A stretch of 64,000 nucleotides of DNA from Clostridia bacterium (GCA_017410455.1 JAFQQT010000004.1:1-64000); one strand, 5' to 3'. Shown: positions 42,618 through 51,176, counted from the stretch's first letter. Numbers and translations: made by a program. Notes: generated by a model not told the origin, from the letters alone.

Positions 42618-43968
42618 GCTGCATCTGAGACCCTATACACTGCGTGGACGCCTGATGATCGCCCTGTATGCGGGCGCGATTGTGTCCTGCATCATCGCGC
42701 TGCTCTTTGCGTACGGCGTTGCGCACCTGACGGTCCGCAACGAGCTGATGCTGGAGCAGCAGGCCGTGGCGGTGTATCTGCTGGAGATGGAGCAGCGAAC
42801 CGATCTGGCGCAGGAAGACATATTCTATATCGCTCAGCAAAGCAACATCATCCTCTCCGTTGTCAGCCTGGATGACCCCGCCGTGCCCGAGGAAGTTCAC
42901 GTGGGCTTGCAGAGCCGCAACATCCACACGCAGAACAGCGATCTGATCGATATGCCTGTCACCTATGTACAGATGAAGGATCATCTTGTACGCATTGACA
43001 TCAGCTCCGGCGTGAGCGTGTATTTCGTGGCCTTCTTCCGCGTCATCACAACAGCGCTGTCCTACCTGGCGGTGGTCGTTCTGATGATCACACTGGTATC
43101 CTTCCGTTTCTCCAAGCCATTTCAGAAGATGACCGCCGCCAACGCCCGGGTTCGCGAGGGCGATTTCGACGTCCGCCTGCCCGAAGACGTCCCCGGCGAG
43201 ATCGGCGACATGATGCGTTCCTTCAATGCCATGACCGAGTCTCTGGGGAATACCGCTTACCTTCAGAAGGACTTCATCAGCAGCATCTCCCACGAGTTCA
43301 AGACGCCGATCGCCTCCATCCGCGGCTTTGCCAAGCTCCTGCAGATGCCCGGGCTGACGGAGGAGCAGCGCCAGGAGTACATCACCCTGATCGCGCAGGA
43401 ATCCGACCGTCTGTCCCGGCTTTCAGAGACTCTGCTGCGCCTTACAGCCCTGGAGCAGCAGACCGCGCCGGCCTCCATCAGCCGCTTCTCCCTCACTGAG
43501 CAGATCCGCCAGGTGATCCTGCGCATGGAGCCGGCCTGGAGCACCCGCAGCATCTCATGGCAGCTGAACCTGGATGAGGAAGTACACATCGACAGCGACG
43601 AAGCCCTGCTGAGCCATGTGTGGATCAATCTGCTTCAGAATGCGCTGAAATTCTCCCCTGACGGTAGCTGCATCAGCGTGAATGTCCGTCATCATCACAG
43701 TCAGGCTGTTGTGAGCATCTCCGATCAGGGTTGTGGCATGGATGAGGAAACGATCAAGCGCATCTTCGATCGTTTCTATCAGGCGGACCGCAGCCGCAGG
43801 CAGGAAGGAGTCGGGCTGGGCCTGTGCCTGGTCAGGCGCATCCTCGACATGCTCGGCGGCCACATCAGGGTCGCATCCACGCCCGGCGAAGGCAGCACCT
43901 TCACCGTCACCCTGCCCCTGAGCGCACCCCGCCCCAAACCCAAACCGGAGGAACAGCTACATGCCTGA
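42610..43968 (+). CDS. Sensor histidine kinase
   Basis: 452 residues from the ATG at 42610. Two transmembrane helices (about 17-41 and 147-166) enclose an extracytoplasmic sensor of about 105 residues with no obvious known fold. A HAMP domain follows (about 165-220), then the HisKA box SHEFKTP with H228, and the HATPase domain with NLLQNALKFS, DQGCGMD and GVGLGLCLV. The Pro/Lys-rich end overlaps the next gene by 8 nt. It is the likely partner of the response regulator directly upstream. Confidence 0.94.
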   Translation: MDKLHLRPYTLRGRLMIALYAGAIVSCIIALLFAYGVAHLTVRNELMLEQQAVAVYLLEMEQRTDLAQEDIFYIAQQSNIILSVVSLDDPAVPEEVHVGLQSRNIHTQNSDLIDMPVTYVQMKDHLVRIDISSGVSVYFVAFFRVITTALSYLAVVVLMITLVSFRFSKPFQKMTAANARVREGDFDVRLPEDVPGEIGDMMRSFNAMTESLGNTAYLQKDFISSISHEFKTPIASIRGFAKLLQMPGLTEEQRQEYITLIAQESDRLSRLSETLLRLTALEQQTAPASISRFSLTEQIRQVILRMEPAWSTRSISWQLNLDEEVHIDSDEALLSHVWINLLQNALKFSPDGSCISVNVRHHHSQAVVSISDQGCGMDEETIKRIFDRFYQADRSRRQEGVGLGLCLVRRILDMLGGHIRVASTPGEGSTFTVTLPLSAPRPKPKPEEQLHA

Positions 43969-44629
43969 AAAGCCCATCACCCCCGCTCTGTTTTCCCCCG
44001 ATGTGCAAGCGATGGTGGACGAGTTCTTCATCCTGCAGAGCCGGTACACCGCCGCCATGCGGGAGGTGCAGACGAAGCTGGAAATCCTCGATGATGATTT
44101 CCATGCCTGCCACCGCCGCAACCCCATCCACCACATCGAGAGCCGCATCAAGACCATCCCCTCCATGATCGAGAAGCTGCGCCGGAAGAACCACGCCGTC
44201 TCCATGTCCAGCGCGGTGGAGAACCTCGCGGACATCGCGGGCATCCGCGTCATCTGCAGCTACCTGGAGGATGTGTATACCGTCGCCCGCCTGCTGACCA
44301 GCCAGGATGATGTGAGGGTGCTGCATGTCCGGGACTATATCCGCCAGCCCAAGGCGAACGGCTACCGCAGCCTCCACCTGATCCTGGAGATTCCCGTGTT
44401 CCTGCAGCAGGGGCGCATCAATGTGCCCGTGGAGGTTCAGCTGCGCACCATCGCCATGGACTTCTGGGCTTCGCTGGAGCACTCCATGCGCTACAAAGCC
44501 CAGGGGGACGTACCCGAGGACGTCACCCGCGAGCTGATGGAAACCAGCCAGGCCGTGGCCGCCCTGGACCGCCGGATGCAGAACCTGCACGACCGCATCG
44601 ACAGCATCCGGACAAACACGTCCGAATGA
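43961..44629 (+). CDS. Small alarmone synthetase (RelQ/YjbM-type (p)ppGpp synthetase)
   Basis: 222 residues, the size of stand-alone synthetases; there is no hydrolase or regulatory domain. The RelA_SpoT core shows SRIKTIPSMIEKLRRK, the VENLADIAGIRVIC segment with the catalytic Asp, KANGYRSLHLILE and the VEVQLRTIAMDFWASLEH motif. It makes (p)ppGpp from GTP/GDP and ATP. The gene overlaps the histidine kinase by 8 nt, with GGAGG inside the kinase end, so it is a member of the two-component operon. Confidence 0.93.
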   Translation: MPEKPITPALFSPDVQAMVDEFFILQSRYTAAMREVQTKLEILDDDFHACHRRNPIHHIESRIKTIPSMIEKLRRKNHAVSMSSAVENLADIAGIRVICSYLEDVYTVARLLTSQDDVRVLHVRDYIRQPKANGYRSLHLILEIPVFLQQGRINVPVEVQLRTIAMDFWASLEHSMRYKAQGDVPEDVTRELMETSQAVAALDRRMQNLHDRIDSIRTNTSE

Positions 44630-44690
44630 CGCATAACCCCCGGCCTTCCCTGCCATACTGACCCCATCAGATGATTGGGGGGATGCAGGG

Positions 44691-45125
44691 ATGCCGGGGT
44701 TTATCTGTGCATTGATTGCAGGTGCTGCCATGAGCGTGCAGGGCGTGATGAACACCCGCCTGGGCGACGAGGTGGGCGTGCTGGAAACGAATGCGCTGGT
44801 GCAGCTGGTCGGATTCGTGCTGGCGTTGGGGATCGCCTTCTTCTTCGGGCGGGGCGATATCCGCCTGCTGCCCCAGGCCCCCTGGTACTCCTGGCTGGGT
44901 GGGGTGATTGCCCCGGTGATCACCATCACGGTGATGCTGGCCATCAAGGGACTCTCGCCCACCGTGGCGATCTCCGCCATTCTCCTGTCACAGCTGACGG
45001 TCGCTGCGATGATCGACGCATTCGGCTGGCTGGGCGCGGATCGCACGCCCTTCACCTGGCACAAGCTCCTGGGCGTTGGCCTGATGGCGGGCGGCGTTGT
45101 GCTCATGAAGCTCAGGACCGCATGA
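44691..45125 (+). CDS. Small DMT-type transporter (DUF606/YdcZ family)
   Basis: 144 residues with about five hydrophobic helices, matching DUF606 half-size transporters that often work as pairs. Conserved features are the N-terminal GAAMSVQGVMNTRLG, the central WLGGVIAPVITITVM and the C-terminal LGVGLMAGGVVLM. The substrate is unknown. No second copy is adjacent. The ribosome-binding site GGGGGGA can pair with CCCC about 14 nt upstream, so translation may be partly masked. A terminator follows. Confidence 0.88.
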   Translation: MPGFICALIAGAAMSVQGVMNTRLGDEVGVLETNALVQLVGFVLALGIAFFFGRGDIRLLPQAPWYSWLGGVIAPVITITVMLAIKGLSPTVAISAILLSQLTVAAMIDAFGWLGADRTPFTWHKLLGVGLMAGGVVLMKLRTA

Positions 45126-45134
45126 TACGGCACT

Positions 45135-45161
45135 GCACCGGATTTCCGGTGCTCTTTTTTT
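45135..45161 (+). terminator. Terminator after the DUF606 gene
   Basis: GCACCGG (45135-45141) pairs with CCGGTGC (45146-45152) around a 4-nt loop, followed by TCTTTTTTT. Confidence 0.9.
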
Positions 45162-45264
45162 GCTCCGGCGCAGCATTTGCCAAAGGGAGTGCTCTTTCAT
45201 CAAAGGAGTGCGCCGGCTTGTTGGCGAAAAGATAGGCGCAATCTGATCGAGGAGGTCACATCAC

Positions 45265-45594
45265 ATGCTCAAACATCTCCGCGAGGGTTCGCGGCTGACG
45301 GTGCGCCTGGCAGGCGAGCTGGATCACTGCTGCGCCACGACCGTGCGGCGCGAGCTGGACGGACTCATCGCCGATCCGGGCGTTCGCACGCTCATACTGG
45401 ACTTTGCCAACCTGCAGTTCATGGATTCCTCCGGCATCGGCGTAATTCTCGGCCGGTACCGGCAGATGCGCGACCGCGGCGGCCTTGTTGGCGTCATCAA
45501 CATGAACCGCCACATCGCCCGCATCTTCCATATGTCCGGGATGGATCGTATCATCCGCGAGCTCGACAACCCACAGGAGGCGGCCCAGGCATGA
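45265..45594 (+). CDS. spoIIAA: Anti-sigma-F factor antagonist SpoIIAA
   Basis: 109 residues with a single STAS domain. The phosphorylatable Ser lies in FMDSSGIGV (about residue 57). Dephosphorylated SpoIIAA binds SpoIIAB and frees sigma-F in the forespore. GGAGG lies before the ATG. It is the first gene of spoIIAA-spoIIAB-sigF, joined by ATGA overlaps. The dacF gene found upstream in Bacillus is absent. A possible sigma-H-type promoter (AAGGAGT near 45200 and GCGAAAAGAT near 45225) is only a weak match. Confidence 0.95.
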   Translation: MLKHLREGSRLTVRLAGELDHCCATTVRRELDGLIADPGVRTLILDFANLQFMDSSGIGVILGRYRQMRDRGGLVGVINMNRHIARIFHMSGMDRIIRELDNPQEAAQA

Positions 45595-46028
45595 CACAGC
45601 GAAACAAAATGGAAACCACATTCCTCTCCCTGCCGGAAAACGAAAGCTTCGCCCGCGTGGTCATCGCGGCCTTTGCCGTGCAGCTCTCCCCCACGCTGGG
45701 CGAAATCGCGGACGTGAAGACCGCCGTATCCGAGGCCGTCACCAACGCCATCGTCCACGGGTACGAGGGCACGCAGGGCATGGTGACCCTGCGCGCCGCC
45801 ATCGAGGGGCACACGCTGACCATTGTCGTGGAGGATCAGGGCCGGGGCATCCGGGATATTCCCCGGGCGATGGAACCCTTCTTCACCAGTCATCCGGAGC
45901 AGGAGCGCAGCGGCATGGGCTTCTCCGTCATGCAGACCTTCATGGATGCGCTGCATGTGGAATCCCAGCCCGGTCACGGCACGCGCGTCACCATGCGCAA
46001 GCGCATCCGAGCGGGAAACGTTGCATGA
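45591..46028 (+). CDS. spoIIAB: Anti-sigma-F factor and kinase SpoIIAB
   Basis: 145 residues. It is a GHKL-type serine kinase that holds sigma-F inactive and phosphorylates SpoIIAA. The N-terminus has PENESFARVVIAAFAVQL, the N-box region is VKTAVSEAVTNAIVHGY and the ATP lid region is DQGRGI and GMGFSVMQTFMD. The ATG overlaps the spoIIAA stop and the stop overlaps the sigF start. An upstream extension of the frame has no support. Confidence 0.96.
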   Translation: MTQRNKMETTFLSLPENESFARVVIAAFAVQLSPTLGEIADVKTAVSEAVTNAIVHGYEGTQGMVTLRAAIEGHTLTIVVEDQGRGIRDIPRAMEPFFTSHPEQERSGMGFSVMQTFMDALHVESQPGHGTRVTMRKRIRAGNVA

Positions 46029-46726
46029 CCTGCCGGGACTTCACCACCGCCCTGCTCGCAGCACGTCAGCAGGGTCGTGCCGCCATGCAGGCCCTGGCTG
46101 AGGCGCATCTGCCGCTGGTCGCTGCGCTGGTGCGCCGCTTTCCACCGGGACTGCATGAGCCGGAGGAGTTGTATCAGCAGGGATGCGTGGGGCTGATGAA
46201 GGCGCTGCTCCGCTTCCGTCCCGAGATGAACACAACCTTTGCGACCTACGCCGTTCCCCTGATCCTTGGCGAGATGCGCCAGCTCAGCCGCATGAGCGCA
46301 CCGATCCACATCCCCCGTACGGATAAGGAACAGCGCTGCCGCATCCGCCGCACTGTGGACAGTCTCTCCGCATCCCTCGGGCGGGAACCCACGGTGCAGG
46401 AGCTGGCCAGCGCGTTGCGGATGGACGCAGCATCCCTCGTGCTGCTGACAGAGGAGGTGTCCGTCGCATCCAGCGACGCACCTGCAGCGGACGGCGCACC
46501 CCTCGCCGATACCATCGCCGACCCGGAGGACTGGCCATCCGCCGTCGAACTGCGCGAGATGCTCTGCCATCTCCCTGAGGCGGACAGGCAGCTCCTCCAC
46601 CTGCGGCATACGCTGGGATTCACGCAGGCGGAAACAGCCCGCTGCATGGGCCTGACACAGGTGCAGGTGAGCCGCCGCGAGATGCTCCTGCGCCGCCAGC
46701 TGCGCAAGGCGTGGTATGGTACATGA
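46025..46726 (+). CDS. sigF: Forespore sigma factor SigF
   Basis: 233 residues. It directs early forespore transcription. Region 2 shows HLPLVAALVRRF, EPEELYQQGCVGLMKALLRF and TFATYAVPLILGEMRQL. Region 3 includes IHIPRTDKE and EPTVQELASALRM. Region 4 is LPEADRQLLHLRHTLGFTQAETA ending in VSRREMLLRRQL. It is the last gene of the operon. Unlike many clostridia, no spoVAC-type genes follow immediately. Confidence 0.96.
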   Translation: MTCRDFTTALLAARQQGRAAMQALAEAHLPLVAALVRRFPPGLHEPEELYQQGCVGLMKALLRFRPEMNTTFATYAVPLILGEMRQLSRMSAPIHIPRTDKEQRCRIRRTVDSLSASLGREPTVQELASALRMDAASLVLLTEEVSVASSDAPAADGAPLADTIADPEDWPSAVELREMLCHLPEADRQLLHLRHTLGFTQAETARCMGLTQVQVSRREMLLRRQLRKAWYGT

Positions 46727-46759
46727 AAGCGGCCCCCCTGCATCAGGAAGGCCGCTCAA

Positions 46760-47014
46760 TCATTCACTCAGCCGCGGCAGGATCTCCTTGGCGATCAGCT
46801 CCGGCAGATCCTCCGGATTCACGTGGTAAAACTTCTGCCCGGCAATGCGCACGCAGGGGCCCTCGCTGCACGAGCCCATGCAGCCCGGCGCGATCAGCTC
46901 CACCTGATCCGCCACGCCTGCCGCCCTGAGCGCCGCCTCGAATGCCTGCTCCAACCGCCGACCGCCGCCGTATGAGGAGCACATCATCCCCCGGCAGACC
47001 TGTACGCGCAGCAT
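46760..47014 (-). CDS. Thioredoxin-like [2Fe-2S] ferredoxin (NuoE-like)
   Basis: 84 residues. The four cluster cysteines are C8 and C13 (CRGMMCSSYGG) and C45 and C49 (APGCMGSCSEGPCVRI), the layout of the NuoE/HydA-associated 2Fe-2S domain. Such small proteins pass electrons in hydrogenase or dehydrogenase complexes, but no partner subunit is here. The start overlaps the deoD stop by 1 nt (TGATG), so it is translated with deoD. The link to nucleoside breakdown is unexplained. Confidence 0.85.
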   Translation of the reverse strand: MLRVQVCRGMMCSSYGGGRRLEQAFEAALRAAGVADQVELIAPGCMGSCSEGPCVRIAGQKFYHVNPEDLPELIAKEILPRLSE

Positions 47015-47715
47015 CAGGCGATCTCCAGGGCAATCTCCATCATCTGCGTGAAGGAGATCTGCCGTTCCTCGGCGCTCAGGCCCTCGCCCGTGAAAGGATT
47101 ATCGGAAATGGTGCAGATGGACAGCGCATTCTTGCCCGCCTTGGCCGCGTTGAGGTAGAGGGCCGCTGCCTCCATCTCCACCGCCAGCACGCCCAGGCCC
47201 TGCAGGATCTTGCTCTGCGGGCGCTCGTCGTAGAACACATCAGAGGAGTACAGCGCGCCGGGGACGATGTGCGCACCCAGGCGTTCGCCCGCGTCCATGG
47301 CAGCCTTCAGCAGCTCCCAGGAGCAGCAGGGCGCCAGATGCCCCTGGAAACCGTACTGCTCACCGAAGGAGGAATTCGTGTAGGCGCTCATACCTGCCAC
47401 GATGTCCCGCACCTTCAGCTTCTGGCTGAGCATGCCTGCGCTGCCCACGCGGATGATGTTCTCCACGCCATAGAAGTTGAACAGCTCGTAGGAGTAGATG
47501 CCGATGGAGGGCATGCCCATGCCGCTGGCCATGACGGACACGCGCTTGCCCCTGTAGTAGCCGGTGTAGCCCTGCACGCCGCGGGTGTTGTTGACCAGCA
47601 CAGCGCCTGTCAGGTAGGTTTCAGCGATGAATTTGGAGCGCAGCGGGTCGCCGGGCATGAGCACCGTGCGGGCGAAATCGCCTTCTTTAGCGATGATGTG
47701 GGGAGTCGGAATCAT
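47014..47715 (-). CDS. deoD: Purine nucleoside phosphorylase, DeoD type
   Basis: 233 residues, the hexameric class. It splits purine (deoxy)nucleosides with phosphate to base and (deoxy)ribose-1-phosphate. Conserved segments are TPHIIAKEGDFA, VLMPGDPLR (phosphate), GMGMPSIGIYSYEL, RVGSAG, AVEMEAAALY and CTISDNPFTGE with the catalytic Asp. AAGGAG lies before the ATG. Promoter TGGACA-17-TAGAAT precedes it. The small 2Fe-2S gene is co-translated behind it. Confidence 0.96.
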   Translation of the reverse strand: MIPTPHIIAKEGDFARTVLMPGDPLRSKFIAETYLTGAVLVNNTRGVQGYTGYYRGKRVSVMASGMGMPSIGIYSYELFNFYGVENIIRVGSAGMLSQKLKVRDIVAGMSAYTNSSFGEQYGFQGHLAPCCSWELLKAAMDAGERLGAHIVPGALYSSDVFYDERPQSKILQGLGVLAVEMEAAALYLNAAKAGKNALSICTISDNPFTGEGLSAEERQISFTQMMEIALEIA

Positions 47716-47749
47716 ATTTCATTCTCCTTCCTGAAGGGATCTTTGCTTC

Positions 47750-47778
47750 ATTCTATCACGACTGCGGCGTTTTGTCCA
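47750..47778 (-). promoter_or_regulatory. Sigma-A-type promoter of deoD
   Basis: On the minus strand TGGACA (47773-47778) and TAGAAT (47750-47755) are 17 bp apart. It lies back to back with the promoter of the YgiQ gene. Confidence 0.65.
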
Positions 47779-47797
47779 TGGCGAATCTTACATCCGC

Positions 47798-47826
47798 TTG
47801 ACTTTCCGCACGCCATCCTCTACAAT
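47798..47826 (+). promoter_or_regulatory. Sigma-A-type promoter of the YgiQ-family gene
   Basis: TTGACT (47798-47803) and TACAAT (47821-47826) are 17 bp apart, 33 nt before the start codon. Confidence 0.7.
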
Positions 47827-47858
47827 GGAATCATACCCTTCAAGAAGGAGTATGAATC

Positions 47859-49868
47859 ATGAACAAGCAATTTCTCCCGGTGACCCTCGAGGAATGCCGC
47901 GAGCGCGGCTGGGACGCACCGGACTTCGTGTATGTGGTGGGCGAGGCTTACGTCGATCACCCCTCCTTCGGGCACGCCATCATCAGCCGCGTGCTGGAGA
48001 AGGCCGGATACCGTGTGGCGATGCTCTGCCTGCCCTCCTGGCAGGACGCCTCTGCCTTCACCGCTTTCGGACGACCCCGGCTGGGGTTCCTGGTCACTTC
48101 CGGCGTTATCGACAGCATGGTCAACCACTACACCGTGGCAAAAAAGCGCCGCCATGATGACTACTACGCCCCCGGCGGCAAGGGCGGCATGCGGCCCGAC
48201 CGCGCCACCGTGGTCTACTGCAACCGCATCCGCCAGGCATACCGCGACGTGCCCATCCTCATCGGCGGCGTGGAGGCCAGCCTGCGCCGTTTCAGCCACT
48301 ATGACTACTGGGATGACAGGGTGCGCCACAGCGTGCTGGTGGATTCCGGCGCGACGCTGCTGATGTACGGCATGGGCGAAAAGAGCATCATCGAGTGCGC
48401 GAACTGGCTCGCCGACGGTATGAACCCTGCCGAGCTGCCGAAGCTCCGCGGCGTTTGCTACATGTCAAAGACCGCCGACCCCACCTGCCTGCAGGCCCCC
48501 TCCCATCAGGAGGTCATGACCGACCCGAAGAAGTACTGCGAGGCCTTCATGATGCAGTACGATGAGCAGGACCCCATCCGTGGCAAGCGCATCTGTCAGC
48601 AGCAGGACAAGGACCGTTACCTCATCCAGAATCAGCCGCCGCTGCCCCTGACCCGTGAGGAGCTGGACGCGGTATACGAGCTGCCCTTCACCCGCACGTG
48701 GCACCCCATGTACAAGAAGGACGGCGGCGTGCCCGCCCTGCAGGAGGTCGAATTCTCCATCGCCTCCACCCGCGGATGCTTCGGCTCCTGCTCCTTCTGC
48801 GCCATCACCTTCCATCAGGGCCGCATCATCCAGAGCCGCAGCCCGGAATCCATCGTGAAGGAAGGCAAGCTTCTGACCACCCTGCCGAACTTCAAGGGCT
48901 ACATCCACGATGTCGGCGGCCCCACGGCCAACTTCCGCCGCCCCGCCTGCGACAAACAGCTCAGATCCGGCGCCTGCAAGGGCCGACAGTGCCTCTACCC
49001 GCAGCCCTGCAAGAACATGCAGGTCGATCACACCGAGTTCATGGGCGTGCTGCGCCAGCTGCGCGAGCTGCCGAAGGTAAAGAAGGTCTTCGTCCGCAGC
49101 GGCCTGCGCTACGACTACATCATGGCCGACCGGGACAACGCGGCCTTCCTGCGCGAATTCTGCGAGCATCACGTTTCCGGCCAGCTGAAGGTCGCCCCCG
49201 AGCACGTCTGCCCCTATGTGCTGGACAAGATGGGCAAGCCCCACCGCCAGCTCTACGACGCTTTCTGCCGCCGCTACGAGGAGGTCAACGCCAAGCTGGG
49301 CAAAAAGCAGTACCTCATCCCCTACCTGATGAGCAGCCATCCCGGCAGCGACCTGCATGCCGCCATCGAGCTGGCCTGCTACCTGCGGGACATCGGCTTC
49401 ACGCCCGATCAGGTGCAGGACTTCTACCCCACCCCGGGGACGCTCTCCACCTGCATGTTCTACACCGGCCTCGACCCGCGCACGATGAAGCCCGTCTTCG
49501 TTGCCCGCAGCAACGAGGACAAGGCCATGCAGCGCGCGCTGATGCAGTTCCGGAACCCCGCGAACCACGCGCTGGTGCGCAATGCGCTGCGCATCGCCGG
49601 GCGCGAGGACCTGATCGGCCGCGACGCGGAGAGCCTCGTGCCGCCAGAGCGGGAGGCTTCGCGCGGGCAGCAGGGCAAGCCGAATGGAAAGCAGCCCGCC
49701 CGCCGCGACAATCCCGCTCACGATCGCAAGGCCATCCGTCATGCGGACAAACAGGACGCAAAACCTGCACGCCATGGCGGCAGATCCGCAGACAAACCTC
49801 CGCGACACGGCGGAAAGCCCGAAGGCCGGTCGGATCGTTCCTCCGGCGGACGCAAGGACCGCCGCTGA
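47859..49868 (+). CDS. YgiQ-family radical SAM protein
   Basis: 669 residues. An N-terminal UPF0313 domain (VYVVGEAYVDHPSFGHAIISRVLE) precedes a radical SAM core with STRGCFGSCSFCAITFHQGR. A DUF3362-type C-terminal domain follows (VQDFYPTPGTLSTCMFYTG). The reaction is unknown. From about residue 600 the protein ends in a low-complexity basic tail rich in Arg, Lys, Gly and Pro, which resembles RNA-binding disordered tails. It is transcribed from its own promoter, with the P-loop gene 12 bp behind. Confidence 0.92.
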   Translation: MNKQFLPVTLEECRERGWDAPDFVYVVGEAYVDHPSFGHAIISRVLEKAGYRVAMLCLPSWQDASAFTAFGRPRLGFLVTSGVIDSMVNHYTVAKKRRHDDYYAPGGKGGMRPDRATVVYCNRIRQAYRDVPILIGGVEASLRRFSHYDYWDDRVRHSVLVDSGATLLMYGMGEKSIIECANWLADGMNPAELPKLRGVCYMSKTADPTCLQAPSHQEVMTDPKKYCEAFMMQYDEQDPIRGKRICQQQDKDRYLIQNQPPLPLTREELDAVYELPFTRTWHPMYKKDGGVPALQEVEFSIASTRGCFGSCSFCAITFHQGRIIQSRSPESIVKEGKLLTTLPNFKGYIHDVGGPTANFRRPACDKQLRSGACKGRQCLYPQPCKNMQVDHTEFMGVLRQLRELPKVKKVFVRSGLRYDYIMADRDNAAFLREFCEHHVSGQLKVAPEHVCPYVLDKMGKPHRQLYDAFCRRYEEVNAKLGKKQYLIPYLMSSHPGSDLHAAIELACYLRDIGFTPDQVQDFYPTPGTLSTCMFYTGLDPRTMKPVFVARSNEDKAMQRALMQFRNPANHALVRNALRIAGREDLIGRDAESLVPPEREASRGQQGKPNGKQPARRDNPAHDRKAIRHADKQDAKPARHGGRSADKPPRHGGKPEGRSDRSSGGRKDRR

Positions 49869-49880
49869 TCAGGAGGCCAC

Positions 49881-50372
49881 ATGAAACAGAAGCTGATCCT
49901 GATCACCGGATCGCCCTGCGTGGGCAAGACCACCGTGGCCGATCTGCTGTACCAGTCCTATGAGAACAGCGCGTTCTTCGACGGTGACTGGGCCTGGTGC
50001 GTCAACCCCTTCTCCGTGACCGATCCCCGTCTGCGAAACGGCGACCGCGTGATGGCCTTCGCGCTGGACAACTACCTGCAATCCGGCTTCGACTACGTCG
50101 TGTTCTCCTCCGTCGTGATCATGTACGAGGACATCCGCAGGCCCATCCTGAAGGGCATCACGGCCAGTGAATACGAGGTCGTATCATTCACCCTCACCTG
50201 CTCGGAGGAGACGCTTCGCGCCCGTCATCGCCTCCGTGGCGACGAGGGCGACTGCTCCATGCACTGGCTGCATGAGCCAGTTCATTCCGGCGATCACATC
50301 ATCTGCACCGATGGCATGACCCCGGCTGAGGTCGTTGCGAAGATGCGTGCAATCATCGACCACATCGACTGA
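49881..50372 (+). CDS. P-loop ATPase, small-molecule-kinase-like
   Basis: 163 residues. Walker A is GSPCVGKTT (about 10-18). The central DYVVFSSVVIMYED takes the Walker B position, and a Cys/Arg-rich lid (CSEETLRARHRLR) follows. The fold resembles AAA-33/shikimate- or gluconate-kinase-like P-loop enzymes. The substrate is unknown. GGAGG lies before the ATG and a terminator follows. It is probably co-transcribed with the YgiQ gene. Confidence 0.8.
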   Translation: MKQKLILITGSPCVGKTTVADLLYQSYENSAFFDGDWAWCVNPFSVTDPRLRNGDRVMAFALDNYLQSGFDYVVFSSVVIMYEDIRRPILKGITASEYEVVSFTLTCSEETLRARHRLRGDEGDCSMHWLHEPVHSGDHIICTDGMTPAEVVAKMRAIIDHID

Positions 50373-50383
50373 TCCGTAACATG

Positions 50384-50427
50384 AACGGCCTTCCCCTCAT
50401 GCACAAAGGGTAAGGCCGTTTTGCTAT
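50384..50427 (+). terminator. Terminator after the P-loop gene
   Basis: AACGGCCTT (50384-50392) pairs with AAGGCCGTT (50412-50420), followed by TTGCTATT. It separates this gene from the converging TetR gene. Confidence 0.75.
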
Positions 50428-50437
50428 TCAGCTGCAT

Positions 50438-51115
50438 TCACCCGCGGACAACTTCCGCCACCGCCATCAGCTCCTCCACCCGGAGCAGCTCAACGCTGCC
50501 GTAGGGCGCATCCAGCAGCACCTCCACCGCGCGGCGGTAGCGCTCCAGGGCCGTCAGCAGAAGGGCTGCGTCGATGGGGCCGCCCTCGCGGCGGGCGCGG
50601 CTCACCTCGGTCAGCGCCGTGATCCAGCAGCAGTTGACCAGCTGCAGCACAGCTTCCTCCATGCCGCGCACGGGCGGGAAGACCGTGCCATCCGCCGCAG
50701 CCGAGGCCACTTCCTGCCTGAGCAGCGGCTGGAAGTGCGCCATCAGCGCGTCCTGGTAGAGCATCGCCATGGCGCGGCCTTCGCTGCGCTCGATGAAGGG
50801 CGTCAGCATGCGCATGAAGGCGGCTTCTTCCCGGCGCAGGGGCGTGAAGCCCCGCAGGACGGCGTTGAGGCGCCCCATGCCGTCCGTGGCTGCATCCAGC
50901 GCATCCGCCGCATATGCAGCGGCGCGCTCTGCCCGTTGGGCGACGAGGCACCTGAGCACATCCTCCTTGGTGGCGAAGTGGTGGTAGAAGCCGCCCTTGC
51001 TGATGTGCAGTGCCTCCAGCACGTCCTGCACGCTGGTGGCGTCATAGCCCCGGGACAGAAACAGCTCCTCCGCCGCGTTCAGAATCTCCTGCCGTCTTGC
51101 CTCTCCTTTGCGCAT
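50438..51115 (-). CDS. TetR/AcrR-family transcriptional regulator
   Basis: 225 residues. The N-terminal helix-turn-helix is clear: ILNAAEELFLSRGYDATSVQDVLEALHISKGGFYHHFATKEDVL. The C-terminal ligand domain is mostly helical, and Ala/Arg-rich. The effector and targets are not known. It is divergent from sbcD but separated by two back-to-back promoters. No palindrome strong enough to call an operator is seen. It has its own promoter. Confidence 0.92.
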   Translation of the reverse strand: MRKGEARRQEILNAAEELFLSRGYDATSVQDVLEALHISKGGFYHHFATKEDVLRCLVAQRAERAAAYAADALDAATDGMGRLNAVLRGFTPLRREEAAFMRMLTPFIERSEGRAMAMLYQDALMAHFQPLLRQEVASAAADGTVFPPVRGMEEAVLQLVNCCWITALTEVSRARREGGPIDAALLLTALERYRRAVEVLLDAPYGSVELLRVEELMAVAEVVRG

Positions 51116-51147
51116 GCCTGCATCTCCTCGTCCTGTTCTCGGGTAAT

Positions 51148-51176
51148 ATTATAGAGGAAAACCGCGTTCCCGTCAA
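51148..51176 (-). promoter_or_regulatory. Sigma-A promoter of the TetR gene
   Basis: On the minus strand TTGACG (51171-51176) and a perfect TATAAT (51148-51153) are 17 bp apart, about 30 nt before the start. Confidence 0.8.
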
